Virus record (IMG/VR): IMGVR_UViG_3300028388_000952
Coordinates: 1 to 22,361 of that record
Source: a virus
Strand: one strand, 5' to 3'
Length of the DNA: 22,361 nucleotides
Below are positions 13,992 through 20,030 of this stretch, in pieces. The stretch's first letter is position 1. Each line of letters starts with the position of its first letter. The notes beneath the pieces are model-generated. The model searched no databases and had not been told where the DNA came from. It saw only the letters and a program-made list of their open reading frames with translations. A program made the translations under genes and the position numbers.

Positions 13992-14014
13992 AGGCCCTTC
14001 GGGGCCTTTTTCTT
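13992..14014 (+). terminator. Rho-independent terminator
   Basis: AGGCCC (13992-13997), loop TTCG, GGGCCT (14002-14007), then TTTTCTT. A UUCG tetraloop on a 6-bp GC stem with a U tract is a textbook intrinsic terminator. It ends at the base before the next gene's ATG (14015), so it occupies that gene's ribosome-binding region. Confidence 0.88.
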
Positions 14015-14347
14015 ATGAACACCAGCGACCTGCCACTTTTTAACCACCCGACGGCACCGCATAACGGCGTCGACACCAGCCGGGAGGCAGCCGACAGCGT
14101 GCGCGATCAACTCAACGCCATGTGCAAGCAGGTGCTTGAGGCGGTCCGTAAATGCCCCGGCGGCCTTACCTGCGAACAGGTTGAGCAACTGCTCGGCATG
14201 AAGCATCAAACCGCCAGCGCCCGGCTCCGCGATCTGATGTGCCTTGAGCCCTGCCCGCTTGAGTTTCGGCCTGATGAGAAGACAGGCAAGCCCCAACGTC
14301 GGAGCACCGCTTCCGGCAGAACCGCCCGCATCTACTTTGCAAAATGA
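14015..14347 (+). CDS. Winged-helix DNA-binding protein
   Basis: 110 residues from ATG 14015. It has the phage pattern DTSREAADSVRDQL, QVLEAVRKCPGGLTCEQVEQ, then LLGMKHQTASARLRDLM and SGRTARIYF: helix, helix-turn-helix (about 50-75) and a wing ending in a conserved 'SGR-A--Y' strand. This MarR-like small protein is common in phage early regions; I know no proven function. No Shine-Dalgarno sequence is possible in the usual place because the terminator abuts the ATG, so expression may depend on read-through or leaderless translation. Confidence 0.75.
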   Translation: MNTSDLPLFNHPTAPHNGVDTSREAADSVRDQLNAMCKQVLEAVRKCPGGLTCEQVEQLLGMKHQTASARLRDLMCLEPCPLEFRPDEKTGKPQRRSTASGRTARIYFAK

Positions 14348-14799
14348 CTGAAACCATCGACTTCGCCGCCCAAAGCAAGTTTGTCGACGAGGACAACGGC
14401 TACAAGCTCGTGCTGGAGCGCCATCAAAAAATGTGGGCTGAAGCGCAGGAGCAAGAGCGTCAAATCTTGATAGAGGGCAGAAAGGTTGCCCGAGCTGTCC
14501 GACTGATGGACATCTGCATCGAGAAGTTCTGCGCTTGCGCTGACGTTGCTGAGGGAAGTGACGAGGACAAAACGCTGCAGCAGTACACCGGCGAAAACGC
14601 CGAGTCTTGGTTCTATGAGTTTGAGCAAAGCAAAGAACTCCTCCAAGAGTTGCTCCTTGATCAATGCAGCAAGGTTTTGACCGCCAAGTACAAAGCGAAA
14701 AAGATGAAGGAGGAGGCCAAGCTGCATTGCGATCAGTTGAGCGCCGCAAGAACTGAGGCTGAAAAGCGTTACAAAGAATCGCTTGAGAAAAACGATTGA
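14344..14799 (+). CDS. Hypothetical helical protein
   Basis: 151 residues; ATG overlaps the upstream stop as ATGA. The protein is acidic and strongly helical: YKLVLERHQKMWAEAQEQER, then ESWFYEFEQSKELLQELLLD, and a Lys/Glu-rich C-terminal coiled coil (KAKKMKEEAKLHCDQLSAAR). Three Cys lie within ICIEKFCACAD and one near the C-terminus. No motif recognised. Position before rusA suggests a recombination accessory. Confidence 0.7.
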   Translation: MTETIDFAAQSKFVDEDNGYKLVLERHQKMWAEAQEQERQILIEGRKVARAVRLMDICIEKFCACADVAEGSDEDKTLQQYTGENAESWFYEFEQSKELLQELLLDQCSKVLTAKYKAKKMKEEAKLHCDQLSAARTEAEKRYKESLEKND

Positions 14800-15224
14800 G
14801 CAGCTTCACCTTCACGGTCATGGGCAAGCCTGCCCCACAGGGAAGCAAACGCTCCCTCGGTGGTCGGGTGATGATCGAATCCAGCAAACGTTGCAAACCT
14901 TGGCGGCAAGACGTCCGCCACGCAGCTCTGGACTTGACACCTGAAGCGTGGCGCGCCACACTACCGATGAAGGTCCAGGTCGACTTTCTTTTCAATCGCC
15001 CGAAGGCGGACTACCGCACCAACGGCGAGCTGAAACCATCTGCTCCACTTCATTTGACCAAGCGCGTCGGCGACGTCGACAAGCTTTGCCGCGCGCTTCT
15101 TGATGCCATGACGGGCGTCGTCTTCGATGACGACTGCCAGGTCGTGACGCTTATTGCCAACCGCCGTTATTGCCTCTCACATGAGCGACCAAGCGCAATC
15201 ATCACAGTCACAGCCCTCGGCTGA
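14796..15224 (+). CDS. rusA: RusA-type Holliday junction resolvase
   Basis: 142 residues from TTG 14796, which overlaps the upstream stop (TTGA). The N-terminus FTVMGKPAPQGSKRS matches the RusA opening. The active-site region is GDVDKLCRALLDAMTGVVFD with further Asp after it; Asp93, Asp95, Asp103 and the Asp111-113 run correspond to the metal-binding acidic residues of RusA. The enzyme would resolve branched recombination or replication intermediates. It overlaps the ERF gene by 44 bases. Length is typical (about 120-140). Confidence 0.92.
   Translation: MSSFTFTVMGKPAPQGSKRSLGGRVMIESSKRCKPWRQDVRHAALDLTPEAWRATLPMKVQVDFLFNRPKADYRTNGELKPSAPLHLTKRVGDVDKLCRALLDAMTGVVFDDDCQVVTLIANRRYCLSHERPSAIITVTALG
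14948..14959. repeat. Second copy of the GTGGCGCGCCAC palindrome
   Basis: CGTGGCGCGCCAC at 14947-14959 repeats 13 of the 14 bases of the palindrome at 8199-8212. A partial copy (CGTGGCGCGCC) lies at 13741-13751. Here it is inside rusA coding sequence (codons for A-W-R-A), so it may be coincidental or a secondary binding site. Confidence 0.4.
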
Positions 15225-15882
15225 ACTGGTCGCCGCGCTGATCAAGTTTCAGCAGTCGGTTCCGACCATTCACGACAACGACAACAGCTACCACGGTGGC
15301 TTCGCCAACCTGCCCGGCATCCTCTCAACCATCGGGCCAAAGCTGCGCGAGAACGGCCTTGCCGTCTCTCAGCTGCCGGAGGAGATCAACGGTCAGCCTG
15401 GCCTGCGCACCACATTGCTGCACACCAGCGGCCAGAGCCTGACTGCCGTCACTCCGCTTGCGGTCAACGCAGGGAAGAACGGAACCCAAGAGTGGGGCAA
15501 AGCAATGACCTACTCCCGGCGCTACGCCCTTCAGGCGGTGCTTGGCCTTTGCGTTGGCATTGAGGACAACGACGCGGACATGGAGCCAGAGCCGACGCGC
15601 ACACGCACGATTGAGCCAAAGGCAAAGCCTGCTCCAGCTGCAGCGCCTCCAGCGATCAAAACTGAGCTGACGCCTGCCGACAAGCAAACCTGCATCGCCA
15701 TGATCAAGGCGATCGGGCTGCCAAAGGCAGATGGCGGCCTAGACAAAAAATATGAGATGCACAAGATCCTTAGGGAATTCCGGGAGGCTTTTGAGATCAA
15801 AGCCGATAACGTCTCCGATGGGATCCAAACGGTTGTCCATCAAGAATGGATCGCCAAACGTTGCCAGGCTGTTGAGGCATGA
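15181..15882 (+). CDS. erf: ERF-family single-strand annealing recombinase
   Basis: 233 residues from ATG 15181, starting MSDQAQSSQSQPSAELVAAL. The ERF core is clear: LIKFQQSVPTI, NSYHGGFANLPGILSTIGPK, LRENGLAVSQLP, then TQEWGKAMTYSRRYALQAVL and GIEDNDAD (to ~133). ERF proteins anneal complementary single strands and act with an exonuclease, here probably the PD-(D/E)XK enzyme. An Ala/Pro linker (~145-160) joins a C-terminal helical domain (~160-233). The frame upstream of 15181 is rusA sequence. Its stop overlaps the next ATG (ATGA). Confidence 0.94.
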   Translation: MSDQAQSSQSQPSAELVAALIKFQQSVPTIHDNDNSYHGGFANLPGILSTIGPKLRENGLAVSQLPEEINGQPGLRTTLLHTSGQSLTAVTPLAVNAGKNGTQEWGKAMTYSRRYALQAVLGLCVGIEDNDADMEPEPTRTRTIEPKAKPAPAAAPPAIKTELTPADKQTCIAMIKAIGLPKADGGLDKKYEMHKILREFREAFEIKADNVSDGIQTVVHQEWIAKRCQAVEA

Positions 15883-16058
15883 CCGATGGGCGGACATCAC
15901 AAGCGCGTCGTGATGCACGGCGGCGCAAGTTTCAATTCGGTGTGCGGTTGGATTCCGATCTAGCCGCGCAACTGCAGCACTACGCCGACAAACGCCACGA
16001 CGGCATCATCAACGCTGCTCTTCAAACAATCATCCTCAAATTTTTCAACGGCAAGTAA
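15879..16058 (+). CDS. Small ribbon-helix-helix-like protein
   Basis: 59 residues starting MTDGRTSQARRDARRRKFQF. A basic N-terminal arm precedes KFQFGVRLDSDLAAQLQHYA (strand then helix) and GIINAALQTIILKFF (second helix), the ribbon-helix-helix order. Start overlaps the erf stop as ATGA, and the stop overlaps the next start as TAATG, so it is firmly in the operon. It may regulate the recombination operon or assist it. Confidence 0.68.
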   Translation: MTDGRTSQARRDARRRKFQFGVRLDSDLAAQLQHYADKRHDGIINAALQTIILKFFNGK

Positions 16059-16375
16059 TGGCTGACTTCAACATCGGTTTCGTCCAGTTCACTCAACTTG
16101 AGGAGGACAAGCGGACAGAAAAAAGCCCAGACGTCACAGGCTCCATCGAGGTTCTTGCAACCGACGTGGACGCACTGATCAACTACCTGCAAACAGCAGA
16201 GCGCGAGGAGGACTACCGAGGCGACGAGGTGGTCAAGCTGCGTTTGGCTGGCTGGAACGGCATGACCCGCAAGAACAAGCCCATGCTCAAGGGCAAGCTG
16301 AGCGAGCCGTATCGCCCTGACGCCAAGCCTGCAGCAACTGTTGCGGCAAGCAGCGGCGGCGATTTCGACTTCTGA
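16058..16375 (+). CDS. Candidate single-stranded DNA-binding protein
   Basis: 105 residues, starting MADFNIGFVQFTQLEEDKRT. Short strands separated by loops (IGFVQF, DVTGSIEVLA, DEVVKLRLAGWNGM, KPMLKGKLSEPYRP) suggest a small beta-rich domain. The C-terminus is a Gly/Ser-rich linker ending GGDFDF, an acidic tail with terminal Phe like that of SSB proteins, which recruits partners. It lies in the rusA-erf operon, where phage ssb genes are common. I do not recognise the core as a standard OB fold, so SSB is an inference from tail and context. Confidence 0.6.
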   Translation: MADFNIGFVQFTQLEEDKRTEKSPDVTGSIEVLATDVDALINYLQTAEREEDYRGDEVVKLRLAGWNGMTRKNKPMLKGKLSEPYRPDAKPAATVAASSGGDFDF

Positions 16376-16388
16376 TTAACGGGGCATC

Positions 16389-16454
16389 ATGCGTGCAGTA
16401 TCGGAAACGCCTGCAGGGTCGGGTGGTGCCGTCCTTTGGTTGCGCTTCGAGTAA
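16389..16454 (+). CDS. Possible 21-residue micro-ORF
   Basis: ATG 16389 opens MRAVSETPAGSGGAVLWLRF plus Glu and stop. It fills the gap between the SSB candidate and the next gene. There is GGGG five to eight bases upstream, which could serve ribosome binding. Nothing else supports it. Confidence 0.25.
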   Translation: MRAVSETPAGSGGAVLWLRFE

Positions 16455-16468
16455 GTCCCCGCCTTCTT

Positions 16469-16648
16469 ATGACAAAACCCATCATCAAGCAGGTCAACAA
16501 GCACGGCGTCGTTCACTGGGAGGTGACACACGCAGGCATGACGCGCTTCTTCTTGCACGATTGGAAAGCCAAGTGGCATTACGAGTCGCTGCTCAGATAT
16601 CACCGATCAAGATCAGCGCCTAGAGACACGTCCAAGGATGCGATGTGA
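16469..16648 (+). CDS. Hypothetical 59-residue protein
   Basis: Starts at ATG 16469 (MTKPIIKQVNKHGVVHWEVT). It continues HAGMTRFFLHDWKAKWHYES, a short strand-rich then helical protein with several Trp and His residues and a basic tail. The longer frame upstream (16436) has no added support. Its 3' end overlaps the opposite-strand 72-residue gene by 49 bases, so the two operons converge tail to tail. No family recognised. Confidence 0.58.
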   Translation: MTKPIIKQVNKHGVVHWEVTHAGMTRFFLHDWKAKWHYESLLRYHRSRSAPRDTSKDAM

Positions 16649-16818
16649 CCTACAGCCTGCTTGAGGAGCTTGGTTTGATGCCAGCTTTGTTGAGCCATGG
16701 CAATACATAAACCCATCAAAGCTTCTTGGTTATCGCAGCTTTTGATCTCTCGAATTGTTCGCTCTAACTGAAGCTCCTCTTCCAGACTCTTCTCAACAAT
16801 CATCCAGTCGAAAGACAT
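16600..16818 (-). CDS. Small conserved cyanophage-type protein
   Basis: 72 residues starting MSFDWMIVEKSLEEELQLER. Helical throughout: TIREIKSCDNQEALMGLCIA then QSWHQTKLLKQAVGHIASLD. The 'WHQ--LLKQAVGHIA' phrase is one I recall from small proteins of cyanobacteria and their phages; function is unknown. The start is well supported: GGAGG lies six bases upstream of the ATG, one of the best ribosome-binding sites in the window. It follows the lysin gene after 15 bases and is probably co-transcribed with it. Confidence 0.72.
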   Translation of the reverse strand: MSFDWMIVEKSLEEELQLERTIREIKSCDNQEALMGLCIAMAQQSWHQTKLLKQAVGHIASLDVSLGADLDR

Positions 16819-16833
16819 AGAGCCTCCGCTTGG

Positions 16834-17457
16834 TCATGGGCTAATTGTGATCATCCAACCGGAGTTTGGGCCATCAACCAGCCATCGGTGGTTGAATTCG
16901 GACTGACGCACCCGCACAGACTTGCCAGACCTTGATCGGTCGTGCCCTCCCCTCTGCATAAGGGGTTTGCCCATCGGGTCATGCATCACCCAATACTGGT
17001 CCCCAACTGGGCTGCGCTTGCCCTGGAAGCCCGTGATCACGGACCAATGGCCGCAGCTGTAGCTGTCGCACATCGGCGGCTCACCGCGCGTCAGGTCGCC
17101 GGAATGGAGCCATCCCACGAGGACCGCGCCCCCGCGAGAGATTGACTCTTCGATCATCTCTGGCGTGCCTTTCTGAGTGAACTCCACATCCAGGCCCAAG
17201 GCCCGGAGCGTTTGGAGCTGGGCATCAACACTGGTGGTATCGCCGTAGTGGGCCAAGTGGTAGATGTATTCGTTATCTGAATCGACCAGACCGGCGCTGG
17301 CTGCGAGCATGGCGGCGGCGGAGGCGAAACATTCACGCCAGCCGTCTTGTCCGTTGTCGAGTTGCTGAAAGTAGGGGACGAAAACTTCTTGATCAATGCC
17401 AGCGGCCAGCCAAGCCTCGAGCCACTCACTGTCTTCCTGAAAAAGCTCAGAAAACAT
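16834..17457 (-). CDS. C39-like cysteine peptidase, probable endolysin
   Basis: 207 residues from ATG 17457. Papain-fold C39 marks: VPYFQQLDNGQDGWRECFAS with the oxyanion Gln near 31 and nucleophile Cys43, SCGHWSVITGF with His137, and YWVMHDPMGK with Asp160. The C-terminus FNHRWLVDGPNSGW matches the tail I recall from cyanophage cell-wall peptidases. It probably cuts peptidoglycan cross-links during lysis. Starts at TTG/GTG codons near 17538-17544, right after the stop of the small membrane gene, are alternatives. There is no signal peptide in the 207-residue form, so release would need a holin. Confidence 0.82.
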   Translation of the reverse strand: MFSELFQEDSEWLEAWLAAGIDQEVFVPYFQQLDNGQDGWRECFASAAAMLAASAGLVDSDNEYIYHLAHYGDTTSVDAQLQTLRALGLDVEFTQKGTPEMIEESISRGGAVLVGWLHSGDLTRGEPPMCDSYSCGHWSVITGFQGKRSPVGDQYWVMHDPMGKPLMQRGGHDRSRSGKSVRVRQSEFNHRWLVDGPNSGWMITISP

Positions 17458-17552
17458 GGTTTCTTGTATGGCTGCAACGCCAGCCAAGTGGTAGGGCGAG
17501 TCATCGCGGAAGTGCTGGAAGAAGGGCAGCAAACTCAGCACACCCAAAAAAC

Positions 17553-17699
17553 CTACAGACGGCCCGATGATGACTGGGAACAAACGCTTTCGCCAGCCGT
17601 GTATCCGGCGACGAACACCAGCATTGAGCTGCACAGCAGCAGCGTGACCGCGCCGCCCGCAACGAACCAACCCGTCACGGAGAAGACGGACATTTTCAT
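17553..17699 (-). CDS. Small one-helix membrane protein of the lysis cassette
   Basis: 48 residues starting MKMSVFSVTGWFVAGGAVTL. One hydrophobic segment spans about residues 5-32 (GWFVAGGAVTLLLCSS then MLVFVAGYTAG), followed by a short polar Ser-rich tail. The start overlaps the upstream gene's stop (ATGA). Size, topology and place just before the C39 lysin suggest a holin-like, pinholin-like or spanin-like role; this is inference. Confidence 0.62.
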   Translation of the reverse strand: MKMSVFSVTGWFVAGGAVTLLLCSSMLVFVAGYTAGESVCSQSSSGRL

Positions 17700-17869
17700 T
17701 TTTCAACTCTCTTCTCCGGATACAGGTTCGAGCGCACATACGCGCACACTTGGTCGTCGATCGTATTGTCAGTGGAAGCGCAATACGCCTCCAAAAGATC
17801 CATCACAAGTTTTTTGACCCCTTCCGATTGCAAGAACCGAAACAAGATTGGGCGGATCAAAAGCAGCAT
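17696..17869 (-). CDS. Small conserved lysis-region protein
   Basis: 57 residues starting MLLLIRPILFRFLQSEGVKK, with LVMDLLEAYCASTDNTIDDQ after it and a basic end (PEKRVEK). The pattern 'FLQS--VK-LV-DLLEAY---TDN-ID' is familiar from small proteins near lysis genes of marine phages, from memory. AAGG lies eight bases upstream of the ATG. The stop overlaps the next ATG. The amphipathic N-terminus may contact the membrane. Function unknown. Confidence 0.66.
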   Translation of the reverse strand: MLLLIRPILFRFLQSEGVKKLVMDLLEAYCASTDNTIDDQVCAYVRSNLYPEKRVEK

Positions 17870-17885
17870 GGTTAGGCCTTGAACT

Positions 17886-17903
17886 GCACTAATACGTTAG
17901 TGC
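17886..17903. promoter_or_regulatory. Inverted repeat between two lysis-region genes
   Basis: GCACTAA (17886-17892), loop TACG, TTAGTGC (17897-17903): a perfect 7-bp stem that includes the stop codon of the 83-residue gene. No U tract follows, so it is more likely an RNA structure or operator than a terminator. Confidence 0.45.
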
Positions 17904-18148
17904 CTATCTGAGTGCCCTTCCAGTCGTGCCACTGAACGCTCCAATTCGTTCAATCTGGCGAACACCTCAACATCTTTGGTCTTGATGTCATCGTGCAAGA
18001 TCTGCAATCTGCTGGACAGATTGTCCACGGCAGTTGTGAGCCGCACCAAAGAATCACGGCCCTGTTGGCTTTGACGGTTTAGACCTGAAACGCCCAAGCC
18101 AGCTACGGTGACGCTAGCCCCGGCAACGGCGGCCCAGACTTCAACCAT
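17897..18148 (-). CDS. Membrane-anchored coiled-coil protein (holin-like candidate)
   Basis: 83 residues. An N-terminal hydrophobic Ala/Val/Gly segment (VWAAVAGASVTVAGLGVSGL) forms one membrane helix. It is followed by a long coiled coil (LVRLTTAVDNLSSRLQILHD then IKTKDVEVFARLNELERSVA). This layout is common for small phage lysis-cassette proteins, including some holins and spanin-like proteins. A GGGG/CGGG stretch lies just upstream of the ATG as possible ribosome-binding site. Its start is only 26 bases from that of the divergent 92-residue membrane protein. Confidence 0.66.
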   Translation of the reverse strand: MVEVWAAVAGASVTVAGLGVSGLNRQSQQGRDSLVRLTTAVDNLSSRLQILHDDIKTKDVEVFARLNELERSVARLEGHSDRH

Positions 18149-18174
18149 GACCCGCCCCTAACGCTTGCCCAATC

Positions 18175-18453
18175 ATGGCAGAAACACCGCAGGCCAAGTC
18201 AGAAGAACAAGAGGATCATGGCAATGGATGGCTAGGCGACTTTGTACGCCTGACAATCATGATTTGGGCGATGGGTGTGATCACTGCCAACTACCTAGGC
18301 ATGTTCAAGCAGTCAATCGACGTAACTTTTTCGGCTTCACTGCTTTCCTCCACTGCAGCCAGCTATGGCCTTTCTGTGGGCCGCAACGGTCAAAAGAAGA
18401 GAGAAGACAAGAACGTTATCGTTGAGAAAGATTCCAAAGCTGGCATCAAATGA
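18175..18453 (+). CDS. Two-helix membrane protein, holin candidate
   Basis: 92 residues. A polar N-terminus (MAETPQAKSEEQEDHGN) precedes a first hydrophobic helix (FVRLTIMIWAMGVITANYLG, about 23-42). A second weaker helix (SASLLSSTAASYGLSVG, about 53-69) and a charged Lys/Glu tail follow. Small size, two membrane helices and a charged tail are typical of class II holins, and the C39 lysin gene is close by, though on the other strand. The next gene's ATG overlaps this stop (ATGA). Holin function is inferred. Confidence 0.62.
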   Translation: MAETPQAKSEEQEDHGNGWLGDFVRLTIMIWAMGVITANYLGMFKQSIDVTFSASLLSSTAASYGLSVGRNGQKKREDKNVIVEKDSKAGIK

Positions 18454-18974
18454 CCCGCACACTTTTGGTATTGGGGATTACTTTGGCAGCTGCATCGCCT
18501 GCCCATGCTGACCTGCGGCATGTGATGACCCAAAGCGCCCAGATCTCGGTGGATCAGGCCTACAGCTCGGCCACTCGTGGCGGCACCACCTACAGCAGCC
18601 AAGGAACCAACGTCACCCCATCGGTCACGGTCAGCGGCACAACGACCAACAACCGCATCGGTGGTCTGGACATGTCCACCATCACCAGCGGCGTTCCGGA
18701 CATTGTGAACACGGACTATGACGTGACCACCGCCGGGTCGGCTTATTCCATGACGGAAAGCCTGACGGTTGGCGACAGCATCCCCAGCTCCACCACGGTG
18801 ACGAATGGCGTTGTGCCTTCTCTCCCGTCGATGATGACGACCATCACTGGTGCGGGGGGCGAAACGGGCTCTCTCGCGGCCAGCGTGACTAGCTCAGGCC
18901 AAGCAACCGTAACGGCTGGTGATGCTGGAACCTCGGCCATTCTGTCCACCAAGATCGAGCTGGAAATTGACTAG
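18450..18974 (+). CDS. Secreted protein A of unknown function (Thr/Ser-rich)
   Basis: 174 residues. A clear signal peptide, MTRTLLVLGITLAAASPAHA, precedes a Thr/Ser/Val/Gly-rich mature part with strand-like repeats (GGTTYSSQGTNVTPSVTVSG and AYSMTESLTVGDSIPS). The mature chain lacks Cys and suits an extracellular or surface beta structure. It shares an ordered set of short motifs with the next gene (Y-S-x-x-G-x-N-V, G-G-(L/V), W/Y-S-(I/M)-T-E-S), so the pair look like diverged duplicates. Function unknown. Confidence 0.72.
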   Translation: MTRTLLVLGITLAAASPAHADLRHVMTQSAQISVDQAYSSATRGGTTYSSQGTNVTPSVTVSGTTTNNRIGGLDMSTITSGVPDIVNTDYDVTTAGSAYSMTESLTVGDSIPSSTTVTNGVVPSLPSMMTTITGAGGETGSLAASVTSSGQATVTAGDAGTSAILSTKIELEID

Positions 18975-19398
18975 GGCTTGGCTGCTGGTTTTGCTGCTGC
19001 CTAGCTCAGCTATGGCCGCACCTATCGTTCCTCAGTTCACCCAGGGCCAGCTCAATTCGCGGGTCGAATCCACAACGGTGATTCAAGAATCCATCACCAG
19101 TTACAACTACCGAACCGGCTATAGCTATTCAGCTGCAGGCCATAACGTCGAAACGGTGGGCGATGTGCCCATCTCGCCTGATGCCACCGTCACCAACAAT
19201 CAGACCGTCGGTGGCGTGAACTTTTCTTGGACTAGCCCCCACCTTGAAACCAAGCCCCAATGGCAAGTCGTCAATCCTGGCGAAAGCTGGAGCATCACAG
19301 AATCGTTCATGGCTCCTGGCCTCGATGCAGTGACGCAGGTTCAAAGGACCATCACCACAGAAAGCGTCACGGAAAGCACCTCGGTGTTCTCGCAGTAA
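18967..19398 (+). CDS. Secreted protein B, paralogue-like to A
   Basis: 143 residues from TTG 18967, inside the last codons of gene A. This start is chosen because MTRAWLLVLLLPSSAMA is a complete signal peptide (n-region, hydrophobic core, A-x-A end), whereas the longer frame from 18919 would bury it. The mature part has YSYSAAGHNVETVGDVPISP, VGGVNFSW, then NPGESWSITESFMAPG and an end rich in Thr/Ser (TITTESVTESTSVFSQ). Motif order matches protein A. It is probably exported to the periplasm or surface. Confidence 0.68.
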   Translation: MTRAWLLVLLLPSSAMAAPIVPQFTQGQLNSRVESTTVIQESITSYNYRTGYSYSAAGHNVETVGDVPISPDATVTNNQTVGGVNFSWTSPHLETKPQWQVVNPGESWSITESFMAPGLDAVTQVQRTITTESVTESTSVFSQ

Positions 19399-20030
19399 TC
19401 GCGGCGCTCGGCAGCCCTGCTTACGCCAACACAACAGTCGCAAACCCTTCGAGCACATCGACGGGCTCAGTGGTCAACAACGCCTATCAGATGATGACTG
19501 GGCCGCATCCGATTTACCGGATGTCACAGGGGATCCAGTGCCCAGGACCAACCCTTACGGTGTCGCCTTTCGTCACCGGCAGCAGGAACTTTGACCTGCC
19601 GTTTGAGTCAACAACGCGGACGCCTGTTTATTCAACAGCAGACAGCAACGATGACGGCGAGCCTGACTCCCCAGGCAAGGTGCTCTACTACTCAGAGTTG
19701 CCACGCTTCGAGAAAGACCGACGCTCGCTCAACTACGGCATCACGGCCACCTTCTCTGTGCCGCTAGACCGTGGCTTAGCTGATCAGTGCAAACGAGCCG
19801 TCAACACAAACATCAAATTGCAGGAGCAGTTGTTGGCCACCAAACGCCTAGAGCACGAGTTGTTTAGGGCTCAAAAGTGCGGGGAACTTGCCAAGGCGGG
19901 CGTGCAATTTACGGGCCAAATGTCAGTGGTGTGCAGTGATCTAATTGTCACAGTGCCCCCGGTCAAGATGGTGCCCCACACGCACGCTATTTCCGCGCCT
20001 TCCGCTGCGCCTGCTTCCGCAGGAAAGTAG
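19260..20030 (+). CDS. Secreted protein C of unknown function (start uncertain)
   Basis: The only standard start in frame upstream of the protein-like region is ATG 19260, 138 bases inside gene B. The real N-terminus looks like a signal peptide near residues 41-56 (GVLAVIAALGSPAYA), but no ATG, GTG or TTG lies close before it. The mature part contains QGIQCPGPTLTVSPFVTGSR, LNYGITATFSVPLDRG and a C-terminal region with Cys in CKRAVN, QKCGEL and VVCSDL. The 'QGI-CP-P-L' and 'YG--A--S-PL' phrases recall cyanobacterial/cyanophage exported proteins. Its 3' end overlaps the opposite gene by 44 bases. Confidence 0.62.
   Translation: MASRQSWRKLEHHRIVHGSWPRCSDAGSKDHHHRKRHGKHLGVLAVIAALGSPAYANTTVANPSSTSTGSVVNNAYQMMTGPHPIYRMSQGIQCPGPTLTVSPFVTGSRNFDLPFESTTRTPVYSTADSNDDGEPDSPGKVLYYSELPRFEKDRRSLNYGITATFSVPLDRGLADQCKRAVNTNIKLQEQLLATKRLEHELFRAQKCGELAKAGVQFTGQMSVVCSDLIVTVPPVKMVPHTHAISAPSAAPASAGK

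Noticed and set aside
13538-14995. 485-codon open frame on the minus strand
   Set aside because: It lies antisense to four rightward genes whose starts are coupled and one of which (rusA) has clear family motifs. The translation is rich in Arg, Pro, Cys and Gln with no domain, as expected for a GC-rich antisense shadow.
16376-16603. 75-codon minus-strand frame
   Set aside because: Antisense to the 59-residue rightward gene and the micro-ORF region, with no ribosome-binding site and no coupling to neighbours.
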